From contig JAVHLK010000008.1 in the NCBI GenBank assembly GCA_031082285.1, positions 1-40,635 of the forward strand: 40,635 bases of DNA, written 5' to 3'. The notes beneath the pieces were generated by a model that was not told the origin of the DNA, ran no database searches, and saw only the letters and a list, made by a program, of their open reading frames with translations. Source of the DNA: Desulfomonilaceae bacterium (GTDB taxonomy: Bacteria > Desulfobacterota > Desulfomonilia > Desulfomonilales > Desulfomonilaceae). Within the stretch, counting starts at the first letter, position 1. Each line of letters begins with the position of its first letter. The position numbers and the translations under genes are program-made. Of this stretch, positions 8,030-17,263 are shown in pieces.

Positions 8030-9286
8030 TCAATGAGCCGAGCAGTTTTCCTTTCTCCGTATCGCGTGGGTCTTCCAATTCTCCAGATCGTCAATGATTA
8101 TTTTGCCTACCTCATATTTGTCGAACCGACGGGGAACCGAAGTAATCTTCTTGTCCATGAATTCGAGTATGCGTTCGCCGCTGGTCCCGTTGAGCACCTC
8201 ATCCTCGTTCAGGATGCACACATGCTCCGCTTCGATACTCTTTGCCCGTTGCTCTTGCTCTCCTCCACCATGACTCTCCGGGATCAACAGAGCCTTGACG
8301 CCGGTCAGCAGGATTTCATTCACCGTGTTGTACCCGGCTCGGGAAATCACCGCTTCCGATTCGTTGACCAGATCCACCATGTCCGGGAAGAATTCGAGAA
8401 ATCGCACGTGTTCGCAGAGAGGATGTGAGCGTATGGCCTCAGACACGCTTTCTTCCAGGTAGGGGTCCAGGACCATGACGACTTGCCTGTCACGGTCCGC
8501 CCTGCTCTCGTTCATGACTTCCATCAGTTTGACCGTGAGATCGAAGACTTTTCCGTTTCTTCCCAAAGACAAGAGAACGATGCCGCGGTCCGGCAGGCCG
8601 AAGCGATTCAGAACTTCCTTCCTCGGGGGAAACTCTCCGTGTACGCGGTTGGTGACCTTTCCCAGGTACCGTATCTTCTTTTCCAGCTCGGGGTCGTCTC
8701 CGAGGAACGCCTTGTTGATGTCAATGACTTCTCTGTCTTCCAAGACGTACATGAAATCGTAGAGAGCTCCTATGTTAATGGACTCCGATCGGTGCCTGGG
8801 ATTCTGATAGGGAATGCGCAGCAGAGGTACCCATTTCATGATTCCGCGGCAGACGTGTACGAGGGGAAAGTCGACGGGACCGCCTTTGCGGACCCATTTC
8901 TTCATGAGCAGTGGGATCAATTCACTCATCTGGCCCGTCATGTTGTGTTCAATGATCAGGGCGTCCGGCTGGAAGAAATTGAAGCTCGCCATGATAACGG
9001 TTTGGCGAAAGTCGAATATTGATTCCAGGTCGAAACCGGTCAGGTATCGGGAGAGCATGGGGCTGTCGTCACGATCGATGTCCAATTTGATGGACGGCAG
9101 TTTGATGACCTCTATGCCTTCCTCGAAGAAGATCTGCGGGATTGATGTCCCGGAGATAACCAGAAAATCAATGTCGGGACGCCATTTCTTCATTCCCGTA
9201 ATGACCGCGAGAGTGCGGAAGGCATGCCCCAGTCCTATGGAGTTGTGCGTGTACACCAGGATTCTCTTGATAAGATGTTGATCCAT
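8030..9286 (-). CDS. MurG-like glycosyltransferase family protein
   Basis: The 418-residue protein has a GT-B architecture. Near the N-terminus, GLGHAFRTLA (~18-27) matches the glycine/histidine loop of MurG and related UDP-sugar transferases. In the C-terminal domain, EAVISRAGYNTVNEIL (~300-315) matches the nucleotide-sugar-binding region. It most resembles the uncharacterised predicted-glycosyltransferase group (COG4671-like) rather than true MurG: there is no cell-wall gene context and no membrane anchor. Acceptor and donor sugar are unknown. An AGGA site lies ~11 nt before the ATG. The gene is alone, between convergent gdhA and the ABC transporter operon on the same strand. Confidence 0.75.
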   Translation of the reverse strand: MDQHLIKRILVYTHNSIGLGHAFRTLAVITGMKKWRPDIDFLVISGTSIPQIFFEEGIEVIKLPSIKLDIDRDDSPMLSRYLTGFDLESIFDFRQTVIMASFNFFQPDALIIEHNMTGQMSELIPLLMKKWVRKGGPVDFPLVHVCRGIMKWVPLLRIPYQNPRHRSESINIGALYDFMYVLEDREVIDINKAFLGDDPELEKKIRYLGKVTNRVHGEFPPRKEVLNRFGLPDRGIVLLSLGRNGKVFDLTVKLMEVMNESRADRDRQVVMVLDPYLEESVSEAIRSHPLCEHVRFLEFFPDMVDLVNESEAVISRAGYNTVNEILLTGVKALLIPESHGGGEQEQRAKSIEAEHVCILNEDEVLNGTSGERILEFMDKKITSVPRRFDKYEVGKIIIDDLENWKTHAIRRKENCSAH

Positions 9287-9525
9287 TATTCAGCCATCCT
9301 GCACGGTCAACGACACGAGACATCTGAGAACTCGATTCATACCTTCCTGGTCCCTTTCCTTGTTCCGTGCAATTGATCGAATTGTGCCAATTGCGGTACG
9401 GTTTGACCGAAATTCCGGTGATGCCGGCGTTCCCGGAGGGTTCCCACCGTTTCTCTTCGGCCAAGAGGATTCAGCGGGAACACTTGATACAAAGCCCGGC
9501 ACAAGGGTCCCACGTTCGGTCGTCA

Positions 9526-10560
9526 TCAAACGGCACAACCTAACGCGTCACATCCGGTCAAATTCAGGACATCGGCGAAATGGCATGCCACCAAATGTTC
9601 GGGCTCGACTTCCATCAGTGGAGGCTCCACCGTCGCGCACATCTCTTCGGCATAGAGACATCGCGGGTGGAACGGGCATCCGGATGGGGGATTGATGGGG
9701 TCCGCGGGATCGCCCTCCAGAATAATCTTGTGCCCGACCATCTCAGGTCTCGTGCTGGGCACGTTGGACATAAGAGCCTCGGTGTACGGATGTCTCGGCC
9801 TGGCAAAGAGCGGTTCCGCCGGAGCATATTCCACCACGCGGCCGACGTACATGAGGACTATCTTCTTGCTGAAATGCCTGACCAGACCAAGATCGTGTGA
9901 AATGAACAGGTATGCCACGCCTATCTTGTCCTGAATCTCCAAGGACAGATTGACAATTTGGGCTTGAACGGAAACATCCAGAGCCGATGTCGGTTCGTCC
10001 GCAACGATGACGCACGGATAGAGCGCCATGGCTCTGGCTATGCTGATCCGTTGCCGCTGACCGCCCGAAAACGCGTGAGGATATCGGTTCAAGTGAATAA
10101 GCTTCAGGCCGACGAGTTCGACGAGTTCGCGGACCCGAGCTTCCAACTCTCTTCCTTTGGCAACCTTGTTCACCACAAGAGGCTCCGCCAGGATCTGTCG
10201 AACGGTCATCCTTGGGTTGAGCGACGCAAACGGATCCTGAAACACCATCTGTATATGTCGTCGGAGCGGCTTCATCTGTTTGGGACGAATGTCGGCCAGG
10301 TCAATTCTCGGTTGGCCGTTCGGGGGCTGGAACCATACATTGCCGGAAGTGGGCCGGTACGCGCCCATGATCATGCGGCCCACCGTAGTCTTTCCGCATC
10401 CCGATTCCCCGACCAAACCCAGCGTTTCCCCGGCCCTCAATCTGAAGGACACCCCGTCAACGGCCTTTACATGTCCCACAACTTTCTTGAACACCCCGCG
10501 GTGAATGGGAAAATGCTTCTTCAGGTCCTTCACTTCCAGCAGTACTTGTGCTTCAGACAC
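9526..10560 (-). CDS. Peptide/oligosaccharide ABC importer, ATP-binding subunit (DppF/OppF type)
   Basis: This 344-residue ATPase energises the importer encoded just upstream. It shows Walker A (GESGCGKTT, ~50), the signature SGGQRQR (~165), Walker B followed by the D-loop (ADEPTSALD, ~185) and the H-loop SHD. The C-terminal oligopeptide-transporter extension has four Cys (CPFHPRC, EEMC, VAC), the arrangement known to hold an Fe-S cluster in some OppD/DppD proteins. It starts at a GTG with GAGGAGA upstream, 9 bp after the sister ATPase, and is the last gene of the operon. Substrate class (peptide, opine, oligosaccharide) is not decidable here. Confidence 0.93.
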   Translation of the reverse strand: MSEAQVLLEVKDLKKHFPIHRGVFKKVVGHVKAVDGVSFRLRAGETLGLVGESGCGKTTVGRMIMGAYRPTSGNVWFQPPNGQPRIDLADIRPKQMKPLRRHIQMVFQDPFASLNPRMTVRQILAEPLVVNKVAKGRELEARVRELVELVGLKLIHLNRYPHAFSGGQRQRISIARAMALYPCVIVADEPTSALDVSVQAQIVNLSLEIQDKIGVAYLFISHDLGLVRHFSKKIVLMYVGRVVEYAPAEPLFARPRHPYTEALMSNVPSTRPEMVGHKIILEGDPADPINPPSGCPFHPRCLYAEEMCATVEPPLMEVEPEHLVACHFADVLNLTGCDALGCAV

Positions 10561-10569
10561 GGCGTCTCC

Positions 10570-11583
10570 TCATCCGGCCACACATACCAGGGGACAAGCC
10601 ACGGAATGATTCTCCGCCACCTTGGTAAGTACATAGGGAGTATCTTGGCAGACCGAGTCTCCGCCGCACTGGTCGCATCGTCCAAAGAAGGGACAACCGG
10701 GAATAAGTTCGCTCGGCTCGGGAATCGTGCCGTCTATGGTGGCCAGTTTGCTTCGTACCGGGGTGTCGATGCCGGGAACGGATTTTAGAAGTGCCCTCGT
10801 GTACGGATGCAGCGGCTCCCGGAACAAGACATCGACCGGAGCTTGTTCCATCACTCGGCCAAAGTATACGACCAGCACGTCATGACTTATTTCCGCGACC
10901 ACTCCGAGATTGTGGGAAATAAACAGTATCGCCATGCCGAACTCTTCTTGAAGCTGCTTGAGCAATTCCACGATCTGAGCCTGAATGGTGACGTCGAGTG
11001 CCGTTGTGGGTTCATCGGCGATCAGTACCCTCGGGTTGCACACCAGAGCCATGGCGATCATGGCCCGCTGCCTCATGCCGCCGGAAAGCTGATGCGGATA
11101 CGCTTCGATTCTGTGTTCCGGTCTCGGAATGCCCACTTTGCCCAACATTTCGATGGCCCGGTTTCGAGCCTCATTCTTTGAGACGTCCGAGTGGAGCCTC
11201 AACGCTTCGATGATCTGATTTCCCACGGTATGAAGAGGACTGAACGAGTTCATGGGTTCCTGAAATATCATGGCCACATCACGGCCTCTGATGCTTCGCG
11301 CCTGCCTGCTGTTGGGGTCCAGTTGAGCTAGGTCCAGCCGGCCTTTCGTGCCGTCTTCGTTCTCCATGCGCAGGAGAATCTTGCCTTCCACGATACGGCC
11401 CGGCGGAGGGACGATACGCAGAATAGACTGCCCTATTACACTCTTTCCACTCCCCGACTCGCCCACGATGCCCAAGGTCTTGCCGTCCCGGACGGAGAAC
11501 GTAACGCCGTCTACAGCCCTGACGACGCCTTCGTCAAGCATAAAGTGAACTCTCAGGTTCTGAACTTCCAGCGTGGGCACCAT
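10570..11583 (-). CDS. Peptide/oligosaccharide ABC importer, ATP-binding subunit (DppD/OppD type)
   Basis: The 337-residue product is the other ATPase of the heterodimer. It has Walker A GESGSGKS (~40), signature LSGGMRQR, Walker [12 protein letters not shown]-loop SHN, and a Cys-rich C-terminal extension ([20 protein letters not shown]). The frame is open up to 11634, but GAGGTGA directly before the ATG at 11583 and the start of homology at VPTLEVQNL place the start there, 4 bp after the permease stop. It sits inside the permease-ATPase operon. Confidence 0.93.
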   Translation of the reverse strand: MVPTLEVQNLRVHFMLDEGVVRAVDGVTFSVRDGKTLGIVGESGSGKSVIGQSILRIVPPPGRIVEGKILLRMENEDGTKGRLDLAQLDPNSRQARSIRGRDVAMIFQEPMNSFSPLHTVGNQIIEALRLHSDVSKNEARNRAIEMLGKVGIPRPEHRIEAYPHQLSGGMRQRAMIAMALVCNPRVLIADEPTTALDVTIQAQIVELLKQLQEEFGMAILFISHNLGVVAEISHDVLVVYFGRVMEQAPVDVLFREPLHPYTRALLKSVPGIDTPVRSKLATIDGTIPEPSELIPGCPFFGRCDQCGGDSVCQDTPYVLTKVAENHSVACPLVCVAG

Positions 11584-11587
11584 CAAC

Positions 11588-12694
11588 TCACCTCGAATAG
11601 GGGTCAACCGCGTCTCGGAGACCGTCTCCCACAAAGTTGAACGACAGTACGATCAGGATGACAAAGAAAACCGGAATAAGGAGCCAAGGGTACAAGGCAA
11701 TGGTCGTCACGTTCTGAGCTTCTTTCAGGAGCACTCCCAGACTGGTGATGGGAGGCCTCAGACCGATTCCGAGAAAGCTCAGGGCGGTTTCCGCCAGAAT
11801 CATTCCCGGGATGGCCAAGGTCACCGTCACTATTATATGGCTCATAAAGGATGGAAGCAAATGTCTGAAGATGATTCGCGCGTGACCGGCACCGGCAAAT
11901 CGAGCTGCGAGCACAAACTCTTCCTCACGCAGCGCAAAAAGCTTGCCTCGCACCATTCGCGCCAGGTCGGTCCATCCCACCAGCGACAGAATGATGGTAA
12001 TCGCGAAATAGACCTTCAGGGCGGGCCAATGGGGAGGCATTGCCGCAGACAGTCCCATCCACAGGGGAATGCTCGGGAAGCACCGAATGACTTCCACAAT
12101 ACGTTGAATCAGTCCGTCGGGCCATCCTCCCATGTATCCCGAAATGCCGCCAAGAGTGAGCCCCAGGACCAGACTAAGGAATACGCCCACCATCCCTATG
12201 GAGAGTGAGATCCTGGTCCCGTACAGACAGCGAGAGAACATGTCTCGTCCCATTCTGTCCGTGCCTAACAGAAATACATGACCCGGAGCGTCAACCCCGA
12301 AAAGGTGGAGATCGCTCTCCCACAACCCCCAGAACTCATAGGTATCGCCTCTGACGAATAAACGTATGGGGAAACGTTCATCGGTATCTTCCACGTAGCA
12401 CATCTGCTGGGTCTCGGTGTCGATTTCCAGCGTACAGGCGTACACGAACGGGCGTCGAATCTTCCCGTCCTGGTCGAAGATCCGTATCGATGACGGCGGC
12501 GCATAAATCGCGTCCACGTGAAAGGTGGCCTTGTCATATGGAGCAAGAAACTCACAGAATATGGTCACGACATACAGGCCCGCGATACAGAACAGCCCGG
12601 CCATTGCCAGGAGGTGCTTCTTGTAGCGCCACCAGATCAGCTGCCTGGTGGACGCGTTGAGGTATTTTTCCGCTCGGATCTTGTCCTGGTTCAT
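11588..12694 (-). CDS. ABC importer permease (DppC/YejE type) with long periplasmic insert
   Basis: This 368-residue inner-membrane protein has a first helix at ~30-50 and a cluster of about five helices from ~165 onward. The EAA loop is at LAARFAGAGHARIIFRHLLP. Between helices 1 and 2 lies ~110 residues of predicted periplasmic sequence (roughly 52-160, with acidic stretches such as EDTDERFP), about 60 longer than in typical DppC and reminiscent of E. coli YejE. The segment GTDRMGRDMFSRCLYGTRIS just before helix 2 is the usual family signature. It overlaps the upstream permease by 4 bases (ATGA). Confidence 0.92.
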   Translation of the reverse strand: MNQDKIRAEKYLNASTRQLIWWRYKKHLLAMAGLFCIAGLYVVTIFCEFLAPYDKATFHVDAIYAPPSSIRIFDQDGKIRRPFVYACTLEIDTETQQMCYVEDTDERFPIRLFVRGDTYEFWGLWESDLHLFGVDAPGHVFLLGTDRMGRDMFSRCLYGTRISLSIGMVGVFLSLVLGLTLGGISGYMGGWPDGLIQRIVEVIRCFPSIPLWMGLSAAMPPHWPALKVYFAITIILSLVGWTDLARMVRGKLFALREEEFVLAARFAGAGHARIIFRHLLPSFMSHIIVTVTLAIPGMILAETALSFLGIGLRPPITSLGVLLKEAQNVTTIALYPWLLIPVFFVILIVLSFNFVGDGLRDAVDPYSR

Positions 12695-13689
12695 AGTCCC
12701 TCACGCGCGCCGAACCGAATTCGAGGATCGACCCAGGCCAGCAGGATATCCGATACGAGGGTGCCGATGACCGTGAGTGCGCTGAGAAACATGATAAATG
12801 TTCCGGCGAGCTGCATGTCCTGGCTCAAGAGCGCGTTGAGCAAGAGCGGACCGGTGGTCGGCAAGTTCAGGACCACCGCGGTGATGGCAATTCCCGATAC
12901 AAGCTCCGGAAGCGTCCATCCGATGGTGCTCACGAGTGGGTTAATCGCCACGCGCACCGGATACTTGAGAATGAGGCGAGTCTCAGGAAGGCCTTTGGCT
13001 CTCGCGGTCACGACATAAGGTTTCTTCAGTTCGTCCAGTAAATTCCCTCTGATTATACGAATAAACTTTGCCGTGTGGGCCGTTCCCACGATTACCACGG
13101 GGATCCACAGATGTTTCATCAGATCCACGACTTTGGCCACACTCCAGGGCGCGTCGTAAAATTCGGGCGAGAACAGGCCTCCGATACTCATGCCGAAATA
13201 TGCGAACGAGACCCACAGGAGCACCAGAGCAAAGAGGAAGTTCGGCGTGGCAAGGCCGATAAACCCCACCACGGTGAGAACATAGTCGAGCCACGAATAC
13301 TGGCGTACCGCGGAATAAATTCCGATGGGAATCGAGACGGCCCAGGTGAACAGGAGCGTGCATACCGAGATGAGGATGGTCAGCGCGAGACGCTCGCCGA
13401 TGAGTTCCGACACAGGCTTGTTCCATTCAAAGGAATGGCCGAAGTCCCCGCGTACGAAGTTCCATGCCCACTTGAGATATTGGACGTAAATGGGCTGATC
13501 CAGGCCGTATCGCTTGGTTAGTGTGTCCAACTCGACCTGATCGATGTGTTCTCCGCTCATACTGAGTTGCGCGACATAGGACGTAAGAAAATCACCCGGC
13601 GGCAACTGAATAATGATGAAGGAAATGATGGAAATCGCGATGAGGGTGGGAATCATCGTGAACAGACGACGAATGATATAGGCCAACAT
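12691..13689 (-). CDS. ABC importer permease (DppB type)
   Basis: The 332-residue membrane protein starts MLAYIIRRLFTMIPTLIAIS, the usual DppB/OppB N-terminal helix, followed by the conserved periplasmic stretch with LTKRYGLDQPIYVQYLKW and GDFGHS, then five more helices and the EAA loop VVTARAKGLPETRLILKYPVR. An upstream in-frame ATG (13773) adds 28 residues that do not look like protein; the AAGGAAG site supports 13689. It is the first gene of the permease-ATPase block, 294 bp downstream of the binding-protein gene, with hairpins in that gap. Confidence 0.93.
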   Translation of the reverse strand: MLAYIIRRLFTMIPTLIAISIISFIIIQLPPGDFLTSYVAQLSMSGEHIDQVELDTLTKRYGLDQPIYVQYLKWAWNFVRGDFGHSFEWNKPVSELIGERLALTILISVCTLLFTWAVSIPIGIYSAVRQYSWLDYVLTVVGFIGLATPNFLFALVLLWVSFAYFGMSIGGLFSPEFYDAPWSVAKVVDLMKHLWIPVVIVGTAHTAKFIRIIRGNLLDELKKPYVVTARAKGLPETRLILKYPVRVAINPLVSTIGWTLPELVSGIAITAVVLNLPTTGPLLLNALLSQDMQLAGTFIMFLSALTVIGTLVSDILLAWVDPRIRFGAREGL

Positions 13690-13839
13690 TCGGGCTTCCT
13701 TCACATACTTTGGAATATGCCGGACATGCGAAGTACAACCGGGAGAAGTTGCCTTAGCTGCTTCCGACACCAATGGCGCTCATAAGAGTGACTCTGCGTC
13801 GACACGAGTCGACGTCTTTGCCGGGAACTTCCGTCCCCA

Positions 13840-13954
13840 CCTGCCGTCTCCCGCTCTCAACGGCAGGCGGGCCGTCGCCTCAATCCGTGTTCGGTCGGCT
13901 TGTCGGCCGGAGCACACGGAATGCAAGGCGGGACACCGTCTGCTCTTGCCCGCC
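13840..13954. repeat. Three tandem stem-loops between binding-protein and permease genes
   Basis: The 294-bp gap (13690-13983) has no gene but holds three inverted repeats in a row: CCTGCCGT/ACGGCAGG (13840-13847 and 13860-13867), TCCGTGT/ACACGGA (13884-13890 and 13914-13920) and GGCGGG/CCCGCC (13927-13932 and 13949-13954). None is followed by a T-run. In ABC importer operons such hairpins after the binding-protein gene often stabilise its mRNA and lower permease expression; that role is inferred here. Confidence 0.5.
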
Positions 13955-13983
13955 TCGGTTTCTCCATCGTGGTTCGGGTCCCG

Positions 13984-15900
13984 TCACCTCTTCTTGCCGA
14001 AAAAGAACTGCTCCGGACAAATCGGTCCCGGATTCGGATACGTCCAACTCTGGAAGTCCTTCTTGGGCAGGTTGAACAGGTTGGTCGCGGCTACGTAGTA
14101 ATCGGGCGGATCATGAACCAGTCCGATGACCCAAAGATTCTTCTCGTTGGCGTCAACGATCTTGCCGAAGAGTTCCCTTTGCTTTTCCCTGGATACGGTT
14201 CCCAGGATTTCGTTGTAGGTATCCATGAGCTTCCTGATTTCCGCGGGAGGCTCCTCACCCCTCTTGCCGCCGGATTGATACCACCTGGCGTAGAAGGGAG
14301 CGTTCAGGCTTTCGGAGTTGTAAGGGAAATACCATCGCGGCTCCAGGAGGCATTCCATTCCTCCGTCACCCGACCAGAGCGCAATGTCGTGAGACGCGTT
14401 TTGTGTTCGCTGGCGAAAGAGTTCCCGCGTCTCCGATTTTACTTCCGTTTCGATCCCAACGCTACTGAGATTCGACGCGATGATCTCTGCGCAGTCCACC
14501 CAACTCTGAACGTTCACCATCACGTCCAGAGCAATCTCCAGAGTCTTGCCGTCGGGACGAACTCGCTTGCCGTCCCGACCTTTCTTGAGCCCTATTTCGT
14601 CCAACAGCGCTTCCGCCTTGTCCGGGGCAAACACCGTATAGGCCTTCTCGTACGATTCGCTGAAGAAATCGGACTCTTTGAGCGGTGCAGCCTGTCTGGG
14701 GATTCCCTTGCCTCGGTAGACGATCTTGTTGATTTCCTTCCTGTTGATTGCATAGGAAAGCGCCTTACGGAACCGGGGATCGGACAGGATCTTCTTCATA
14801 GTCGGGTCGGGATGATTCAAATTGGGTGCCAGGAGCAGGCCCACCGAAGCCGTAGACATCTTGGGAACCAGCTTATAATTGCCCTGAGCCAAACTGGCCA
14901 GGAGAAGTACGGAATTCTGCATCCCTCCCAGACTGCGGCCCTGAAAGTCAATCTCACCTGCGATGGCCTTGAGAAGAATGGTTTGAGCCTCGGCCTGTAG
15001 GTCATGCACGATGGAATCGATGTACGGAAGTTGCTTGCCCTTCGTATCAACTTTCCAGTAATAGGGATTACGTTCCATCACGAACCGTTTCGCCGGCGCG
15101 GGAACCGTGGTGATCCAGGCACAAATGGAAGGAATCTCGGGGTCGACGAACAGCGCTTGTCTCAGGTCGGACGCGTCGAGGAAAAGTCTCGCCCACGAGG
15201 AGACCTTCTTCTCCTTCATCAGCTCTTCCAGTTTCGCAGGCTCCGCGTACTGCTTATGGAACTGTTTTAGATAGTGTTTGGGCTTTGTGACCAGGTCCAT
15301 GCCGTGAGGACACGCCAGTTGATCCAGGAACAGCCCGTACGGTTCGGCAAACTCGAAGCGAACCGTATAATCGTCAATCTTGGTGACCTTTGGAGGTTTG
15401 CCGCCCGGAGCGATCCACCTGGGAATCGTTGACGTGAGCTCGGTATTGAAGAGCACGTCATCGAAGTAGAACATGATGTCATCCGCCGTGAACGGCTCTC
15501 CGTCAGACCAGCGCACCCCTTTGACCAGATGGAAGGTGAATGTCCGCCCATTGTCGCCGATATCCCACTTCTCGGCCAAATTGGGCAGTATCTTGTAATC
15601 GGGACTCCACCGAACCAACGGATCGTAGACGAGCCTCCTTGCCCCGACCAGATCGGAAAGACCCGTGTAGGCTCGTCTCCACATGCCTCCGTATTCCCCC
15701 GGTCGTTCCAGCGGTTTCACCACTACGGGAGAAGAGGGAAGCCTCTTTTCCACGGGAGGAAGCTTTCCTTCCTTGACCTTCTCCGCCAACATGGGTGCTT
15801 CACTGAATGCCCGGATTTCACTGCCGACGGCGCCAAGAGTCAGAATGAAGATCACTGCCGTCGCCGATACCGCCACCATCCACCCGATCCGTGTGTGCAT
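13984..15900 (-). CDS. Extracellular solute-binding protein, family 5 (SBP_bac_5)
   Basis: The 638-residue protein is the periplasmic receptor of the importer. A signal sequence is clear (MHTRIGWMVAVSATAVIFI then LTLGAVGS); there is no lipobox cysteine, so it should be soluble in the periplasm. The family-5 pattern follows: the strand/helix around LVYDPLVRW, LAEKWDIGDNGRTFTFHL, and the stretch VRWSDGEPFTADDIMFYFDD. Length is above average (most are 500-560), matching the subgroup near YejA and uncharacterised large receptors. An ATG at 15921 is also in frame, but AAAGGAG precedes 15900 and the signal peptide starts properly there. It lies at the head of the importer genes on the minus strand. 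Confidence 0.93.
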   Translation of the reverse strand: MHTRIGWMVAVSATAVIFILTLGAVGSEIRAFSEAPMLAEKVKEGKLPPVEKRLPSSPVVVKPLERPGEYGGMWRRAYTGLSDLVGARRLVYDPLVRWSPDYKILPNLAEKWDIGDNGRTFTFHLVKGVRWSDGEPFTADDIMFYFDDVLFNTELTSTIPRWIAPGGKPPKVTKIDDYTVRFEFAEPYGLFLDQLACPHGMDLVTKPKHYLKQFHKQYAEPAKLEELMKEKKVSSWARLFLDASDLRQALFVDPEIPSICAWITTVPAPAKRFVMERNPYYWKVDTKGKQLPYIDSIVHDLQAEAQTILLKAIAGEIDFQGRSLGGMQNSVLLLASLAQGNYKLVPKMSTASVGLLLAPNLNHPDPTMKKILSDPRFRKALSYAINRKEINKIVYRGKGIPRQAAPLKESDFFSESYEKAYTVFAPDKAEALLDEIGLKKGRDGKRVRPDGKTLEIALDVMVNVQSWVDCAEIIASNLSSVGIETEVKSETRELFRQRTQNASHDIALWSGDGGMECLLEPRWYFPYNSESLNAPFYARWYQSGGKRGEEPPAEIRKLMDTYNEILGTVSREKQRELFGKIVDANEKNLWVIGLVHDPPDYYVAATNLFNLPKKDFQSWTYPNPGPICPEQFFFGKKR

Positions 15901-16129
15901 GGTTTCTCCTTTGTTCCTCAACGTATCATACAGTCTACATCAAAAGCAGTAGATTGAACAGATCGCTCCGGCTGCCGGAGCACTCGGTACGGAGTTGCGT
16001 GAATTCGGTCACGTATCGATCTCCTTTTCCCGAGTCAGAGGCGCGATACCCGAGTGTTGCGGACACGGAAGCTGGGGCTCGCAATGACAAACGTGAAGGT
16101 GTCCGCAGTATTCAAGGGCCGACACTATA

Positions 16130-16603
16130 TTAGAATGGGATCTCGTCTTCCGGCGGAGGCGGATAGTACGCGCGGTCGTCCTCTCGCCGTGAAGATTCCG
16201 CCTTCCCTCCGGATTGGCCCGATTCGGGACCTCTCCGATCGCCTTCCCGGGGACGGGCCTGGCCTGCACCACCGCCGAGCATGATCATGTCGTTGGCAAT
16301 TATTTCAACGGTGGTTCGCCGATTACCGTCCTGATCTTCCCAGTCCCGGCTCTGAATTCGACCTTCAATGTACACTTGTCGCCCTTTACTGAGGTATTCG
16401 CCGCAGACCTCTCCCAGGCGGCCCCAGGCAACGACCTTGTGCCATTCGGTTCTCTCTTGATCTTGGCCGGCCTGATCGCGCCACGTAAAGGACGTTGCCA
16501 CCGTAAATGTGGCTACGGCCTTTCCCGAGCCCGTATAGCGGACTTCGGGATCCCTGCCCAAGTTTCCGAGCAGCATTACCTTATTCAAAGACCTCTGGGC
16601 CAT
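16130..16603 (-). CDS. ssb: Single-stranded DNA-binding protein
   Basis: SSB coats single-stranded DNA during replication, repair and recombination. The 157-residue product has an N-terminal OB fold ([20 protein letters not shown] to about residue 105, with the family's [12 protein letters not shown] and [14 protein letters not shown]), a Gly/Arg/Ser-rich disordered linker, and the acidic tip EDEIPF that docks partner proteins. GGGAGG lies 6 nt before the ATG; the longer open frame to 16690 is not needed. It is divergent from the HTH/zinc-ribbon gene. Confidence 0.97.
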   Translation of the reverse strand: MAQRSLNKVMLLGNLGRDPEVRYTGSGKAVATFTVATSFTWRDQAGQDQERTEWHKVVAWGRLGEVCGEYLSKGRQVYIEGRIQSRDWEDQDGNRRTTVEIIANDMIMLGGGAGQARPREGDRRGPESGQSGGKAESSRREDDRAYYPPPPEDEIPF

Positions 16604-16842
16604 ACCTGCCTCCCTATACGGATGTAGTGCCGGTTGCGAGAAGAGATGACGTTCGATTAACGGAAGAATTATCCTCTCTGAAAACCTCACGGCTTGTCAA
16701 GATCAAAGGTGTTCCTCGGATGTGCATTCAGTGGCAACCGGCCTTCGACTCCCTTGGTTTCGAGCAAGGCAAGGACCTTACGCGGTTCGGATTGACCTGA
16801 TCCCGGTGCCCCGTGCTAAGATTCGGACATACTCTTGCCCCT

Positions 16843-16857
16843 AAGGAGGCGCCCCTG
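16843..16857 (+). promoter_or_regulatory. Ribosome binding site that decides a CTG start codon
   Basis: AAGGAGG at 16843-16849 is followed after 5 nt by CTG at 16855-16857, in frame with the HTH/zinc-ribbon protein. The only alternative, a GTG at 16813, has no ribosome site and would add 14 residues unlike the family. Confidence 0.6.
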
Positions 16858-17139
16858 ACCATACGACGAAGAATCCTCCTGATGCTCAGTCAGGGAGCGT
16901 ACTCGGCCAGAGACCTGTCTCGTATTCTCGGGATACGGGAGCGGGAAGTATACGATCATCTCCCCCACGTGGAGAAAACCGTCGGCAAGGGTGCTTCCAT
17001 AATACGTGAGCCGGCACGATGTCTTATGTGCGATTATGTCTTCAAGAAACGAAGGCGGTTTACCACGCCGGGTCGATGCCCCATATGCCGCTCCGAAAAC
17101 ATCAGCCCGCCCCTGTACGGCACAAGCGATCGAGCGTGA
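16855..17139 (+). CDS. Small HTH / zinc-ribbon transcriptional regulator-like protein
   Basis: The 94-residue protein starts [20 protein letters not shown] after a probable CTG initiator. Its first ~55 residues form a winged-helix-like DNA-binding unit ([21 protein letters not shown]), and the rest is a zinc ribbon with two CxxC knuckles (CLMC and CPIC). This matches the predicted regulators that fuse an HTH to a Zn ribbon (COG3357-like); targets are unknown. It runs in the same direction as the serine acetyltransferase gene 124 bp downstream. An extended -10 in that gap suggests the acetyltransferase also has its own promoter. Confidence 0.75.
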   Translation: MTIRRRILLMLSQGAYSARDLSRILGIREREVYDHLPHVEKTVGKGASIIREPARCLMCDYVFKKRRRFTTPGRCPICRSENISPPLYGTSDRA

Positions 17140-17210
17140 CGGGAGGCTTCCGCGGAGCACGGGGGGGCTGAGATGCGTCATTGTTTGTTGTGCGCGTTCG
17201 ATCGCTCTTT

Positions 17211-17219
17211 GTGCTATCA
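17211..17219 (+). promoter_or_regulatory. Possible extended -10 promoter for serine acetyltransferase
   Basis: TGTGCTATCAT ends at 17219 with a TGC-TATCAT extended -10 arrangement, 45 bp before the chosen start codon. No strong -35 hexamer is visible at the usual distance. Confidence 0.35.
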
Positions 17220-17263
17220 TGGGGCTCGGGGCTAAAGAATCAACTCAGGAGAGCACACGCGCC

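Noticed and set aside
13900-15000. A 366-codon open frame on the plus strand over the solute-binding protein gene
   Set aside because: It is antisense to a family-5 binding protein and covers part of the hairpin gap; no family match.
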